From NCBI GenBank assembly GCA_017451265.1, contig JAFSPU010000009.1, positions 40,009 through 104,008 of the forward strand: DNA of 64,000 bases. The letters run 5' to 3'. This document shows, piece after piece, positions 35,307-44,757 of the stretch. Position numbers and translations under genes: made by a program. Source of the DNA: Clostridiales bacterium. GTDB taxonomy: Bacteria > Bacillota > Clostridia > Saccharofermentanales > Saccharofermentanaceae. The notes below the pieces were generated by a model, which searched no databases, was not told where the DNA came from, and saw only the letters and a program-made list of their open reading frames with translations. Positions within the stretch are counted from its first letter, which is position 1, and each line of letters starts with the position of its first letter.

Positions 35307-36212
35307 ATGTCAGATAAGAATGTATTGATAATAGGCGGAAACGGATTTATCGGTTCGAACCTGAGCCGTCATCTCGCTGACCTCGGATGGAAGGTTACAA
35401 GCTTTGATATTGCAGAGCCTCCCATGCCCGATTCCAGAGTGGAATACATTATGGGTGATTTTTTCGATGACAATGTTCTTGCAAGCGTCATCAAGAGTAA
35501 GGACATCATCTATCATGCTCTGTCCACGGTCAATCCAGGAAACTCTAACCAGAAGTATATGATGGGTTACAGCAGAGATTTTCTACAGACCATCAAGCTT
35601 TTCGATATGCTTAAGGAGCAGGATGCCAAGCTGATATTCCTTTCTTCAGGAGGAACGGTTTACGGAGTTCAGGAGCAGCAGCCCATCAGTGAAAATGCTT
35701 CCGCCCGACCCATCAATCACTACGGAAATGTAAAGCTTTGTATAGAGAATACCCTAAGAGTATTTGATATACAGGCCAAGTCCAAGATGATGATCGCGAG
35801 AATCTCCAATCCCTACGGCCCGGGTCAGGATCACAACAAGGGAGTAGGATTCATCGATGCTGTTATCAGAAAGACTCTTGCCGGTGAACCCGTCGAAGTA
35901 TGGGGTGACGGCGAGATCATCAGAGACTATATCTATATCGCTGATGTATGTAAGATGCTCGGCAATCTCGCTTTGTACGAGGGAGAAGAGACGGTCTTTA
36001 ATGTCAGTTCCGCGACCGGTACATCCCAGAATGAGATCATCGAGATCGTAAAGCAGATAGACAGTAACGTAAGCTGCGTATATAAGCCGGGAAGATCGGT
36101 AGACGTTCGTAAGATCATTCTGGACAATTCCAAGATCATGAGCGTGAGCCCTGTAGAACTTATGGATATTAAGGACGGAATAAGGTCTGTATATAACTAT
36201 CTCAAGGGATAA
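35307..36212 (+). CDS. NAD-dependent nucleotide-sugar epimerase/dehydratase
   Basis: 301 aa, extended SDR family. Rossmann glycine motif GGNGFIGS (10-17), catalytic Tyr139-x3-Lys143 (HYGNVK) and the SSGGTVYG serine/threonine (113-117). It most resembles UDP-glucose 4-epimerase-type enzymes such as WbpP/GalE; substrate unknown. AGGGGGAGA (35294-35302) is its RBS. One possibility is a C4 epimerase for a sugar of this polymer. Confidence 0.85.
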   Translation: MSDKNVLIIGGNGFIGSNLSRHLADLGWKVTSFDIAEPPMPDSRVEYIMGDFFDDNVLASVIKSKDIIYHALSTVNPGNSNQKYMMGYSRDFLQTIKLFDMLKEQDAKLIFLSSGGTVYGVQEQQPISENASARPINHYGNVKLCIENTLRVFDIQAKSKMMIARISNPYGPGQDHNKGVGFIDAVIRKTLAGEPVEVWGDGEIIRDYIYIADVCKMLGNLALYEGEETVFNVSSATGTSQNEIIEIVKQIDSNVSCVYKPGRSVDVRKIILDNSKIMSVSPVELMDIKDGIRSVYNYLKG

Positions 36213-36214
36213 AG

Positions 36215-36223
36215 TGGTACAAT
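36215..36223 (+). promoter_or_regulatory. Extended -10 promoter before the cupin and fcl genes
   Basis: TGGTACAAT just after the epimerase stop, same form as the other extended -10 elements in this window. The start at 36245 is 21 nt downstream. No clear -35. Confidence 0.45.
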
Positions 36224-36244
36224 ATAAGTTCAGTGAGGTTTGAT

Positions 36245-36652
36245 ATGGAAGACAGAAAAATAATTAAATCAGTATCCGAAAATCCGCAGCCCCAGACAGT
36301 ATCCAAGGACTGGGGAAGTTATACCGTACTTCACGAAGAGAAGGATAACCTCACCATCCTTGTAATCCTTAACGAGGGAAACAGGATGAAGTACCACAGT
36401 CACGAAGGAAGAAGAGAACTGTGGATAGTAGCGAGCGGAGCCGGCCGTGTCATCATGAACGAGGAAGAGCGCTACATAAGAACAGGTGATGTTGTTCAGA
36501 TCCCGAGGCAGGTACGTCATACAGTTATCGCAGGAAGTGAGCTTAAGTTGATCGAAGTTCAGATCGGCAATACTTCTGCTGATGACAAGACGGTATATAA
36601 TCTGCAGCAGGATTACTACAGTGACGGCAGTACCGGTTACTCAATAAGCTGA
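36245..36652 (+). CDS. Stand-alone cupin resembling type II phosphomannose isomerase
   Basis: 135 aa single cupin. WGSYTVLHEEKDNL, MKYHSHEGRRELWIVASGAGRV and IPRQVRHTV match the C-terminal cupin domain of ManC/type II PMI (compare WGYY...YEHKHDKRTENWIVISGKARV in the large fusion at 58973). It lacks the guanylyltransferase domain. Could be a mannose-6-phosphate isomerase feeding GDP-fucose, since fcl follows. The ATG at 36245 has TGAGGT at 36234-36239; the in-frame GTG at 36233 overlaps that RBS. Confidence 0.75.
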   Translation: MEDRKIIKSVSENPQPQTVSKDWGSYTVLHEEKDNLTILVILNEGNRMKYHSHEGRRELWIVASGAGRVIMNEEERYIRTGDVVQIPRQVRHTVIAGSELKLIEVQIGNTSADDKTVYNLQQDYYSDGSTGYSIS

Positions 36653-36673
36653 TCTTAAGGAGAGAAATATCTC

Positions 36674-37618
36674 ATGATGGAGAAGAATGCCAAGATATAT
36701 GTTGCCGGCCATAAGGGCATGGTAGGAAGTGCCATTGTAAGGCAGCTTGAGGCTCAGGGTTACACAAATATTATCGTAAGGTCCCACAAGGAACTTGACC
36801 TTACAAGACAGGATCAGGTAGAGAAGTTTTTCGCCGAAGAGAAGCCTGAGTATGTTTTCCTTGCTGCCGCGAAGGTAGGCGGCATCATGGGTAATGCGAC
36901 TGCCAAGGCAGACTTCATGTATGACAACATGATCCTGGAGATGAATGTTATCAACGCTGCATGGAAGAACGGCTGTAAGAAACTCGAGTTCCTGGGTTCC
37001 AGCTGCATTTATCCTAAGTTTGCTCCTCAGCCTATGAAGGAGGACTGCCTCCTTACAAGCTCACTTGAGGAGACAAATGAGGCATATGCCCTTGCAAAGA
37101 TTTCGGGCCTGAAGTACTGCGAGTACCTGAACACACAGTACGGAACAGACTATATAAGCGTAATGCCCACGAACCTTTACGGCCCTAACGATAACTACCA
37201 TCCCGAGCATTCACATGTTCTTCCCGCACTCATAAGAAGATTCCATGAGGCGAAGGAAGCGGGCGTTAAGAGCGTAACCTGCTGGGGTGACGGCAGCCCT
37301 CTGCGTGAGTTCATGTATGTAGATGACCTCGCGGATCTGTGTGTATTCCTTATGAATAATTACAGCGGCAATGAGACGGTCAACGCCGGTACCGGTAAGG
37401 AGCTTACCATCAAGGAGCTTACAGAGCTCGTTGCAAAGGTAGTAGGCTACGAGGGCGAGATCCTCTGGGATCCTAGTAAGCCGAACGGCACTCCGAGAAA
37501 GCTGCTTGATGTATCCAAGGCGGCAGCACTCGGCTGGACATATAAGACAGAACTTGAGGATGGTATAAGGCTTACATATAAAGATTTCCTTGAGAATCCT
37601 ATGAGAGCCGAGCGATAA
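36674..37618 (+). CDS. fcl: GDP-L-fucose synthase
   Basis: 314 aa. Bifunctional epimerase-reductase converting GDP-4-keto-6-deoxymannose to GDP-L-fucose with NADPH. Motifs: AGHKGMVGSAI, LAAAKVGGI, FLGSSCIYPKFAPQP (catalytic Ser at 109-110), Tyr138-x3-Lys142 (YALAK), and PTNLYGPNDNYHPEHSHVLPALIRR. AAGGAGA (36656-36662) precedes the ATG. The gene for the preceding step, GDP-mannose 4,6-dehydratase (gmd), is not in the window. Confidence 0.95.
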   Translation: MMEKNAKIYVAGHKGMVGSAIVRQLEAQGYTNIIVRSHKELDLTRQDQVEKFFAEEKPEYVFLAAAKVGGIMGNATAKADFMYDNMILEMNVINAAWKNGCKKLEFLGSSCIYPKFAPQPMKEDCLLTSSLEETNEAYALAKISGLKYCEYLNTQYGTDYISVMPTNLYGPNDNYHPEHSHVLPALIRRFHEAKEAGVKSVTCWGDGSPLREFMYVDDLADLCVFLMNNYSGNETVNAGTGKELTIKELTELVAKVVGYEGEILWDPSKPNGTPRKLLDVSKAAALGWTYKTELEDGIRLTYKDFLENPMRAER

Positions 37619-37631
37619 GGAAAAGCAATAT

Positions 37632-38900
37632 ATGCCCTCTTCAAGAAAGAGTATTCTTGTTACTGCTTCATGGTATCCGACGAAGGAGAATCCCTTCGCC
37701 GGTTCTTTCTTCAAAGAACAGTGTGAACTTCTGTCGCGCGAATATGATGTAACCGTGCTCAAGCTTAACCCTGCAGTCACGCTTGGAATAAAGTACCTGG
37801 GCAAGAGGATCACGGGCAAGGACATCGCACTCGTGAATATCGGCGAGCATGAAAACTTTCATGAATACGAGTGCGTAGTATCGCGCCCTCTGTGGTATGC
37901 GCTCATAAACAACGCTTACAGCAGATTCATGATCAAGCGCAAGGGTATTGCGGGTATCGGTTCCATCGACACCAAGTCCGACAGAAAATTCTGGCGCAAG
38001 CATATAGACAGGCTTGCCGCAAAACTCGGGAAGAAATACGATCTCGTTTACGGCACCTCGGCACAGGGCACCGCGCAGTATGCAAAGCTGTTCGCGGACA
38101 GATCAGGTGTACCTTATATTCTGTCTGAGCATTCCCCTTTTCCGATTCCGGGAACATCGATGTGCGACACTTTCAAGGAAGCCATGGAAGGTGCGTCGTC
38201 TTTCCTTGCCATCAGCAACGATAAAATAAGACAGATCCTGATGCAGAATGTGCATCTTAAGTCCATAGAATATATCGGCAATATAATCGATACGGATAAG
38301 TTCAGATACGAGCCGCAGCCGCACGAGGTTACTTCATTCCTGATTGTGGCGGCCAACTCTTTTTATAAGAATTACGACTTGTTCATCAAGACGATGAACA
38401 GACTTACGAAGATAACTGACAAGCCCTTCAGCGTCATAATCGCAGGATATGACGCCAACAAGGGTTATGCCCAGAATGTTGAAGAGCTGATCAGAAAGAT
38501 CAATGAGAGTGATTTCTCCGACCGCGTGGAGATGATCCCCGCAGTGGGAAGGGATGAGATCTCAGCTCTGTATAACAGAGCGGATGCATTCGTCATGACA
38601 TCGATCCAGGAAGGTCAGCCGGTTGCTCCTTTGGAGGCCGCATCATGCGGACTTCCCATCTTCTCCACAAGGTGCGGAGGAGTGGAGGATTATGTTGATG
38701 ATGAGGTCGGAAGGGTCGTAGGTATTCTCGATTATGAGGCTTTGTCCGATCATCTTAAGGATTATCTTGAGGGGAAGATCAGCTTTGACGGTAATCATAT
38801 TCATGAGGTTATCGAGTTGAAGTACGGAACCGAAGTTTTCATTAAGACATTTACACGAATTGTCGATTCTCTGATTGGGGATACTGATGAGCAGCGATAA
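37632..38900 (+). CDS. Glycosyltransferase family 4
   Basis: 422 aa, GT-B. N-terminal VTASWYPTKENPFAGSFFKEQ is typical of WcaL/EpsF-like enzymes, and VAANSFYKNYDLFIKTM with SIQEGQPVAPLEAASCGLPIFST forms the donor site (EX7E region). A start codon at 37632 follows GATAAGGAAAAG. It overlaps the flippase gene by 14 nt. Sugar unknown. Confidence 0.88.
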   Translation: MPSSRKSILVTASWYPTKENPFAGSFFKEQCELLSREYDVTVLKLNPAVTLGIKYLGKRITGKDIALVNIGEHENFHEYECVVSRPLWYALINNAYSRFMIKRKGIAGIGSIDTKSDRKFWRKHIDRLAAKLGKKYDLVYGTSAQGTAQYAKLFADRSGVPYILSEHSPFPIPGTSMCDTFKEAMEGASSFLAISNDKIRQILMQNVHLKSIEYIGNIIDTDKFRYEPQPHEVTSFLIVAANSFYKNYDLFIKTMNRLTKITDKPFSVIIAGYDANKGYAQNVEELIRKINESDFSDRVEMIPAVGRDEISALYNRADAFVMTSIQEGQPVAPLEAASCGLPIFSTRCGGVEDYVDDEVGRVVGILDYEALSDHLKDYLEGKISFDGNHIHEVIELKYGTEVFIKTFTRIVDSLIGDTDEQR

Positions 38901-40416
38901 GAAGATCATAGCCAAGACCGGTCTGATCGGTACTATTAATCAGGCGCTGTTCGCGATACTGGGTTTTATCTCAAGAAAGCTCTTTATCATCTACATCGGT
39001 ACGGACATCTTAGGCTTAAGCGGAACTTATACTTCCGTTCTCTCTACTCTCGCCCTCGCTGATCTGGGCTTCGACATCGCGGTTACCTATGCTCTTTACA
39101 AGCCTCTTAACGATGGTGACGAGAAACGTATAAATGACATAATGAGGGCCCTTAAGACCATCTATAATGTGGTCGGTACGGCCTTTGTCGCATTGTCGTT
39201 CCTCGCATTGCCTTTCCTTAAATTCTTCATAACAGACATGGAGTTTAAGGATATCTATTACCTGTATTTCATCATGCAGGCCTTCGCAAGCGCGTCCACT
39301 TATTTCTTCGCATACAGAAGAACTTTACTTGTGGCGGATAAGAAAGAATATGTCACGAAGACGGTTGATACAGTCGGTACATTTGTATTCAGTATCCTGA
39401 AGATCCTGGTGCTGGTACTGTTTAAAAGCTATCTTCTGTTCGTTACATGTTCCGTGGTTCAGGCATTTGTCACCAACATCTATATCTACGTAAAATGCTC
39501 AAAGGTTTATCCTTATCTTAATAACAAGAGCAAGACTGATAAGAACGTCATCAAAGACCTGCTTGCCAAGATCAAGGATATCGCTCTTGGCAAGATATCA
39601 GGATATGTCTACGGCTGCACCGATATGCTTCTTATCTCGAAGCTTATAAGTACGGTCGTGGCCGGTTACTACTACAACTACCTGAATGTCATCACCATTA
39701 TCAAGCAGCTGTCCGCGAATCTTGTTGGCCCATTGGCTCCGTTCATCGGAAGAAGCCTCGCAGAGGACAAGGATCCGGTAAGCCAGGAGAAGTCATTCCG
39801 CATGTATACCTACATCAGGTATCTGGTTGCTGTCGTTCTCCTAGTTCCCACAATAGTGCTTGTCGATCTGTTCGTCGAGATATGGCTAGGCGAAGAATTC
39901 GTCATGGAGAGCATCATAGTAATACTCGTATGCGCGGACCTCTATATCAGCCTTGTTCACAGCTCGCTCGTAGACTACATGAACGGTTCAGGACTTTTCC
40001 GGTATGAGAAGTGGATAAGCCTCGCGGGTGCCGTCGTTAACCTCGGTACTTCGATCTTCCTGGCGCTTAATATCGGACTTCCCGGTGTACTCGCTGGTAC
40101 GGTCATCGCACAGATTGTCTACTGGACATGCCGAAGCATTGTCGTGTATGACAAGTGCTTTAAGAGCAAGAAACTTTTCGCGCAGTATTGGCTGCGCATG
40201 CTCATTTACCTGGTGATATTTGTAGGCTGCGTCTTTGCATGTATGAAGATAAGCTCACTCTTCGTATATGACTGGAAGATCATAACTTTCATCGTAAGAG
40301 GAATAGTATGTGAGGTCCTGTGTGCCATAATAGTCGGCGTTGCGTTCATTCCTTCGCCTGAGCACCGAATCGCTGCGAAGTGGGTCATGGGTAAACTTAA
40401 GAAGAAAAATGGATAA
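38887..40416 (+). CDS. Wzx-like polysaccharide flippase
   Basis: 509 aa with about 12-14 membrane helices, MOP-superfamily topology. It begins SSDKKIIAKTGLIGTINQALFAILGFI, matching the usual Wzx TM1. It would flip undecaprenyl-linked repeat units to the outer face for Wzy polymerisation. I prefer the ATG at 38887; an in-frame TTG at 38875 is possible. It overlaps the genes on both sides, upstream by 14 nt and downstream by 8 nt. Confidence 0.88.
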   Translation: MSSDKKIIAKTGLIGTINQALFAILGFISRKLFIIYIGTDILGLSGTYTSVLSTLALADLGFDIAVTYALYKPLNDGDEKRINDIMRALKTIYNVVGTAFVALSFLALPFLKFFITDMEFKDIYYLYFIMQAFASASTYFFAYRRTLLVADKKEYVTKTVDTVGTFVFSILKILVLVLFKSYLLFVTCSVVQAFVTNIYIYVKCSKVYPYLNNKSKTDKNVIKDLLAKIKDIALGKISGYVYGCTDMLLISKLISTVVAGYYYNYLNVITIIKQLSANLVGPLAPFIGRSLAEDKDPVSQEKSFRMYTYIRYLVAVVLLVPTIVLVDLFVEIWLGEEFVMESIIVILVCADLYISLVHSSLVDYMNGSGLFRYEKWISLAGAVVNLGTSIFLALNIGLPGVLAGTVIAQIVYWTCRSIVVYDKCFKSKKLFAQYWLRMLIYLVIFVGCVFACMKISSLFVYDWKIITFIVRGIVCEVLCAIIVGVAFIPSPEHRIAAKWVMGKLKKKNG

Positions 40417-41779
40417 ACCGGTCAGAAAGAACATCCTCATTAAGTATAGATTCGCTTTGCCGATGATCATCCTGTCCGGCATATTTTTTCTTATACTTGC
40501 TTGGAAGATGGATGCGAATGCCGGACCCGATGAGGTATTCCGCTACCGCGTTGCCGAGTGGATCGCTCTTAACAACCGCCTGCCCACTGGCTTTGAAGAT
40601 GAGCTGATAATACCTGCGTGGTGTTATTCTTATGCGTTTACGCCGTACCTGCCGTCAATCCTTGCTGCCTTTTTCATCAAGGTTTTCTCGCTGTTTACGG
40701 CTGATGCGCATGTGTTGCTTTTTTCGGCGCGCCTTGTAAATGTCTTTGCCGGCATGGGCACGATTGTCGTTGCCTTGAGGGCAGGTGACAAGCTTTTTGA
40801 GAACAAAGGCTCAGTGTGCTTTTTCGCTGCAGTTGCCGCGTACCTTCCGCAGTTTACTTTCCTTGCGGGCTATCTCAATAACGACGTCATGACGGCACTT
40901 GCGGCCTTCATGATACTGGACGCCGTGCTTGACGGGGACCGTGACGGATGGAACATGAAGAACATGATCTACCTTGCCGTCGGTACCGGCGTGTGCATGC
41001 TCACATATTACTTCGGTTACGGATGGGTGCTCTTCGCTGTCGCAGGCTTCTTCTACACTTCGTTGCGGGCAGGTGCAGGCAGGAAGGAGACCTTCAGGAA
41101 GGCTGGTATAATCGCTCTTATCGTGTTTGTCATCGCGGGCTGGTATTTCATCAGAAACGGTATCATGTACCACGGCGACTTCTTAGGCTACAGCGCACAG
41201 AATGAGTGCGTCAGGATCTATACGGCAGAACATGATGTCATTCCTGCAAATAACCCCGGCATGAAATCAATGCACTTAAGAGATATGCTTCATAACGGAA
41301 GATGGATGGAGACCACGATGGAGAGCTTCATCGGAATGTTCGGAGGCATGATCATTTGCCTTGACGGAAAGTTTTATGATTTCTATGTTCTCGCATTCTG
41401 GATGTGCATACTTCTGTTTGCTCTTTACAGATATAAGACGAAGCAGAAGATCAGCACCGCTTTCATAATGATGCTGCTGTTCGAGATTGCATTCCCGATT
41501 GCCTTTTCCATCTACAGTTCTTACACCAGAGATTATTCTCCGCAGGGAAGATATGTCATCTCGGTCCTGCCTGCTGTAGCTGTATTTACGGCCGTCGGCA
41601 TCGATGAATTCTCCAAGGCTTTAAGTGAAAGATTTAAGTGGGGAAAGCACTTCCCGATGATCGCTTCCCTTGGGCTTCTTACGGTGTTCCTTATCATCTT
41701 CTACACGGTTATCCTGCCGACAATGTGCTTCGTTTATCTGCCCGGCGCGGATAAAGTGTTCTTCTATTACGTCAGATAA
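40409..41779 (+). CDS. GT-C-type membrane glycosyltransferase candidate
   Basis: 456 aa with about ten hydrophobic helices. Residues of roughly 30-45 (KMDANAGPDEVFRYRVAEW) form a first extracytoplasmic loop with an acidic motif of the kind seen in GT-C and DUF2142-like enzymes. These use polyprenyl-phosphate sugars on the outer face. The locus has two polyprenyl-phosphate-type GT2 genes (45339 and 58245) that could supply donors. The ATG at 40409 overlaps the flippase stop. A strong terminator follows. Confidence 0.7.
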   Translation: MDKPVRKNILIKYRFALPMIILSGIFFLILAWKMDANAGPDEVFRYRVAEWIALNNRLPTGFEDELIIPAWCYSYAFTPYLPSILAAFFIKVFSLFTADAHVLLFSARLVNVFAGMGTIVVALRAGDKLFENKGSVCFFAAVAAYLPQFTFLAGYLNNDVMTALAAFMILDAVLDGDRDGWNMKNMIYLAVGTGVCMLTYYFGYGWVLFAVAGFFYTSLRAGAGRKETFRKAGIIALIVFVIAGWYFIRNGIMYHGDFLGYSAQNECVRIYTAEHDVIPANNPGMKSMHLRDMLHNGRWMETTMESFIGMFGGMIICLDGKFYDFYVLAFWMCILLFALYRYKTKQKISTAFIMMLLFEIAFPIAFSIYSSYTRDYSPQGRYVISVLPAVAVFTAVGIDEFSKALSERFKWGKHFPMIASLGLLTVFLIIFYTVILPTMCFVYLPGADKVFFYYVR

Positions 41780-41786
41780 ACCAATT

Positions 41787-41811
41787 CCCGGGGCAAACTC
41801 CCCGGGTTTTT
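41787..41811 (+). terminator. Intrinsic terminator before rmlA
   Basis: Perfect 7-bp GC stem CCCGGGG (41787-41793) / CCCCGGG (41800-41806), loop CAAACT, then TTTTT (41807-41811). It splits the polysaccharide locus into two transcription units. Confidence 0.92.
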
Positions 41812-41827
41812 CTTATAATAATATAAA

Positions 41828-41865
41828 TACGCGCGTTTAATAATTTACAACGCGTGTAGTATAAT
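41828..41865 (+). promoter_or_regulatory. rml operon promoter with overlapping inverted repeat
   Basis: -10 TATAAT at 41860-41865; a weak -35 TTAATA (41837-41842) lies 17 bp upstream. Inverted repeat TACGCGCG (41828-41835) and CGCGTGTA (41851-41858), 7 of 8 matched, separated by 15 bp, frames the -35 and abuts the -10. The layout resembles an operator. TTGACA at 41873 lacks a matching -10. Confidence 0.6.
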
Positions 41866-41912
41866 GAGAAGGTTGACACCATACGGAGTAACTTAAGATA
41901 AGGAGAACATCT

Positions 41913-42800
41913 ATGAAAGGCATAGTTCTTGCAGGCGGTTCCGGCACCAGACTTTACCCGCTGACCAGAGTAACCAGCAAACAGCTTCTTCCGGTTTATG
42001 ATAAGCCGATGATCTATTATCCTCTGTCTGTCCTCATGAGTGCAGGCATAAGAGATATCCTGATCATTTCCACACCTACGGATACTCCCAGGTTCGAGGC
42101 TCTTTTAGGTGACGGTTCCCAGTTCGGAATCTCTCTTTCATATAAGGTACAGCCTTCGCCTGACGGACTTGCCCAGGCATTTATTCTGGGTGATGAGTTC
42201 ATCGGCGATGACTCTGTCGCAATGGTATTGGGTGACAATATCTTCACGGGCAACGGACTTCGTAAGAAGCTTCTTTCCGCAGTTAAGAATGCGGAAGAGG
42301 GAAGAGGCGCTACGGTATTCGGTTATTATGTAGAGGACCCCGAGAGATTCGGTATCGTTGAGTTCGATGAGAACTGGCATGCGGTTTCCATTGAGGAGAA
42401 GCCTGCGCAGCCCAAGAGCAATTACTGTGTAACAGGTCTTTATTTCTACGACAACAAGGTAGTTGAATATGCCAAGAACCTTAAGCCTTCCGCGAGAGGC
42501 GAGCTTGAGATCACAGACCTTAACAGAATCTACCTTAACGAGGGCTGCCTTAATGTAGAGGTCCTCGGAAGAGGTTATACGTGGCTCGATACAGGTACGC
42601 ATGAGAGTCTGTTCGATGCAGGTAACTTTATCAAGACTATCGAGCAGCATCAGCACCGTAAGGTCGGCTGCCTCGAGGACATCGCCTATAACAACGGCTG
42701 GATCGGTAAAGAGGTTGTCGAAGAGGCAATAAGGATCATGGGCAAGAGCCAGTATGGTCAGTATCTGAAGGATATCCTTGACGGCAAGTACATGGGTTAA
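41913..42800 (+). CDS. rmlA: Glucose-1-phosphate thymidylyltransferase
   Basis: 295 aa. First step of dTDP-rhamnose: dTTP + glucose-1-P to dTDP-glucose. Motifs: [28 protein letters not shown] (residues 6-33 in part), ALGDNIF-like [30 protein letters not shown] and the [10 protein letters not shown] segment. Length is normal. GGAGAAC upstream is the RBS. It also feeds the Fuc3N/Qui3N branch through dTDP-4-keto-6-deoxyglucose. Confidence 0.97.
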   Translation: MKGIVLAGGSGTRLYPLTRVTSKQLLPVYDKPMIYYPLSVLMSAGIRDILIISTPTDTPRFEALLGDGSQFGISLSYKVQPSPDGLAQAFILGDEFIGDDSVAMVLGDNIFTGNGLRKKLLSAVKNAEEGRGATVFGYYVEDPERFGIVEFDENWHAVSIEEKPAQPKSNYCVTGLYFYDNKVVEYAKNLKPSARGELEITDLNRIYLNEGCLNVEVLGRGYTWLDTGTHESLFDAGNFIKTIEQHQHRKVGCLEDIAYNNGWIGKEVVEEAIRIMGKSQYGQYLKDILDGKYMG

Positions 42801-42840
42801 TCAAGTAAATCAAGCAATACTAATTCTTAAGGAGAATCAA

Positions 42841-43860
42841 ATGAATATCATCGTAACAGGCGGCGCAGGTTTTATCGGAAGTAACTTCGTATTCCATATG
42901 CTTAAGGCACATCCCGATTACAGGATCATCTGCCTTGATAAACTCACATATGCAGGTAACCTTTCCACACTCGAGCCTGTTATGGATAATCCGAATTTCA
43001 GATTCGTTAAGGCGGATATCTGCGATAAGGAAGCAGTCGATAAGCTTTTCGAAGAGGAGAAGCCCGATATCGTAGTAAACTTCGCTGCTGAGTCTCATGT
43101 AGACCGTTCCATCGAGAATCCCCAGGTCTTCCTCGAGACTAATATCCTCGGTACATCCGTGCTGATGGATGCCAGCAGAAAGTACGGCGTTAAGAGATAT
43201 CATCAGGTTTCCACGGACGAGGTTTACGGAGATCTCCCTCTCGACCGTCCTGACCTGTTCTTCACTGAGCAGACTCCTATCCACACAAGCTCTCCGTATT
43301 CTTCTTCCAAGGCAGGTGCAGACCTTCTGGTTCTCGCTTACTACAGAACATACGGACTTCCCGTAACTATTTCCAGATGTTCTAACAACTACGGTCCTTA
43401 CCACTTCCCCGAGAAGCTCATCCCTCTCATGATCATCAGAGCTTTGCATGATGAGTCTTTGCCTGTTTACGGCGACGGACTTAATGTAAGAGACTGGCTC
43501 TATGTAGAGGATCACTGCAAGGCTATCGACCTCATCATCCATGAGGGTAAGGTAGGTGAGGTCTATAACGTAGGCGGCCACAATGAGATGGCCAATATCG
43601 ATATCGTAAAGCTCATCCTGAAGGAACTCGGAAAGTCCGAGGACCTCATCACATACGTAACAGACCGTAAGGGCCACGACAGAAGATATGCCATCGATCC
43701 TACAAAGATTCACAATGAGCTCGGCTGGCTGCCTGAGACAAAGTTTGCCGACGGTATTGTAAAGACTATCAAGTGGTATCTCGATAACGAGGCCTGGTGG
43801 CAGCCGATCATAAGCGGTGAGTATCAGAACTACTACGAGAAGATGTACGGAGATAAGTAA
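42841..43860 (+). CDS. rmlB: dTDP-glucose 4,6-dehydratase
   Basis: 339 aa. Extended SDR: GGAGFIGSNF at 7-16, HQVSTDEVYGDL with catalytic Asp-Glu, and SPYSSSKAGAD containing YxxxK. Makes dTDP-4-keto-6-deoxyglucose, the branch point for both rhamnose and the 3-amino sugar. I chose the ATG at 42841, preceded by AAGGAGA (42829-42835), over upstream in-frame starts that lie inside rmlA. Confidence 0.97.
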   Translation: MNIIVTGGAGFIGSNFVFHMLKAHPDYRIICLDKLTYAGNLSTLEPVMDNPNFRFVKADICDKEAVDKLFEEEKPDIVVNFAAESHVDRSIENPQVFLETNILGTSVLMDASRKYGVKRYHQVSTDEVYGDLPLDRPDLFFTEQTPIHTSSPYSSSKAGADLLVLAYYRTYGLPVTISRCSNNYGPYHFPEKLIPLMIIRALHDESLPVYGDGLNVRDWLYVEDHCKAIDLIIHEGKVGEVYNVGGHNEMANIDIVKLILKELGKSEDLITYVTDRKGHDRRYAIDPTKIHNELGWLPETKFADGIVKTIKWYLDNEAWWQPIISGEYQNYYEKMYGDK

Positions 43861-43863
43861 TAT

Positions 43864-44757
43864 ATGAGATTTCTGGTTACAGGCGTAGGCGGACAGCTCG
43901 GCCACGATGTGCTGAACGAACTCGATAAGAGAGGTTACGAAGCAGTCGGCACAGATATCCTCGATGAGGTTAAGAGTTCTTTCCCTTATGTAAAGCTCGA
44001 CATCACAGATGAGTCGCAAGTTAATAAGGCTATCGGAATGATCAAGCCTGACGTTATTGTTCACTGCGCTGCATGGACTGCTGTAGATGCTGCTGAGGAC
44101 GAGGAGAACCGCGAGAAGGTTACCGCTATCAACAGCAACGGCACAAGATACATTGCGCAGGCTGCAAGGACTGCTGATGCCAAGATGATCTATATCAGCA
44201 CGGATTATGTTTTTGACGGCACGGGAGAGAGACCTTGGCAGCCTGATGACAGAAACTACGCTCCCCTTAATGTATACGGCCAGAGCAAGCTTGACGGCGA
44301 GATGGCCGTGTCCGGGCTTCTCGATAAGTACTTCATCGTAAGAATCGCATGGGTGTTCGGAAAGAACGGTAAGAACTTCATCAAGACGATGCTTAATGTA
44401 GGCAAGACTCATGATGAGGTAAGAGTAGTAAACGACCAGATCGGTACGCCTACATATACTTACGACCTTGCCAGACTTCTCGTGGATATGGCCGAGACAG
44501 ACAAGTATGGTTACTATCATGCAACTAACGAAGGCGGATATATATCCTGGTACGATTTCACATGTGAGATTTACCGTCAGGCCGGCATGTCCACTAAGGT
44601 AACACCTGTAACTACAGCAGAATACGGTCTGTCCAAGGCGGCAAGACCTTTTAATTCCAGACTTGATAAATCAAAGCTCGTTGAAAACGGATTTACCCCC
44701 TTGCCCACATGGCAGGATGCGTTATCCAGATATCTTCTTGAGCTTAAGGAGGAGTAA
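43864..44757 (+). CDS. rmlD: dTDP-4-dehydrorhamnose reductase
   Basis: 297 aa. Last step to dTDP-L-rhamnose, NAD(P)H-dependent. GVGGQLGHDVLNEL is the cofactor site, with STDYVFDGTGERPW and the YGQSKLDGE YxxxK motif. It begins 3 nt after rmlB and its stop overlaps the rmlC start by one base (TAATG). GAGATAAGT-type weak RBS; probably coupled. Confidence 0.97.
   Translation: MRFLVTGVGGQLGHDVLNELDKRGYEAVGTDILDEVKSSFPYVKLDITDESQVNKAIGMIKPDVIVHCAAWTAVDAAEDEENREKVTAINSNGTRYIAQAARTADAKMIYISTDYVFDGTGERPWQPDDRNYAPLNVYGQSKLDGEMAVSGLLDKYFIVRIAWVFGKNGKNFIKTMLNVGKTHDEVRVVNDQIGTPTYTYDLARLLVDMAETDKYGYYHATNEGGYISWYDFTCEIYRQAGMSTKVTPVTTAEYGLSKAARPFNSRLDKSKLVENGFTPLPTWQDALSRYLLELKEE

Noticed and set aside
41873-41878. 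Perfect TTGACA as a -35 for rmlA
   Set aside because: The best downstream -10 (TAAGAT, 41894-41899) is weak and at 15-bp spacing, so I prefer the TATAAT at 41860.
42820-44520. Long open frame on the minus strand opposite rmlB and rmlD
   Set aside because: Antisense to two highly conserved genes; no family motif and no upstream signals.
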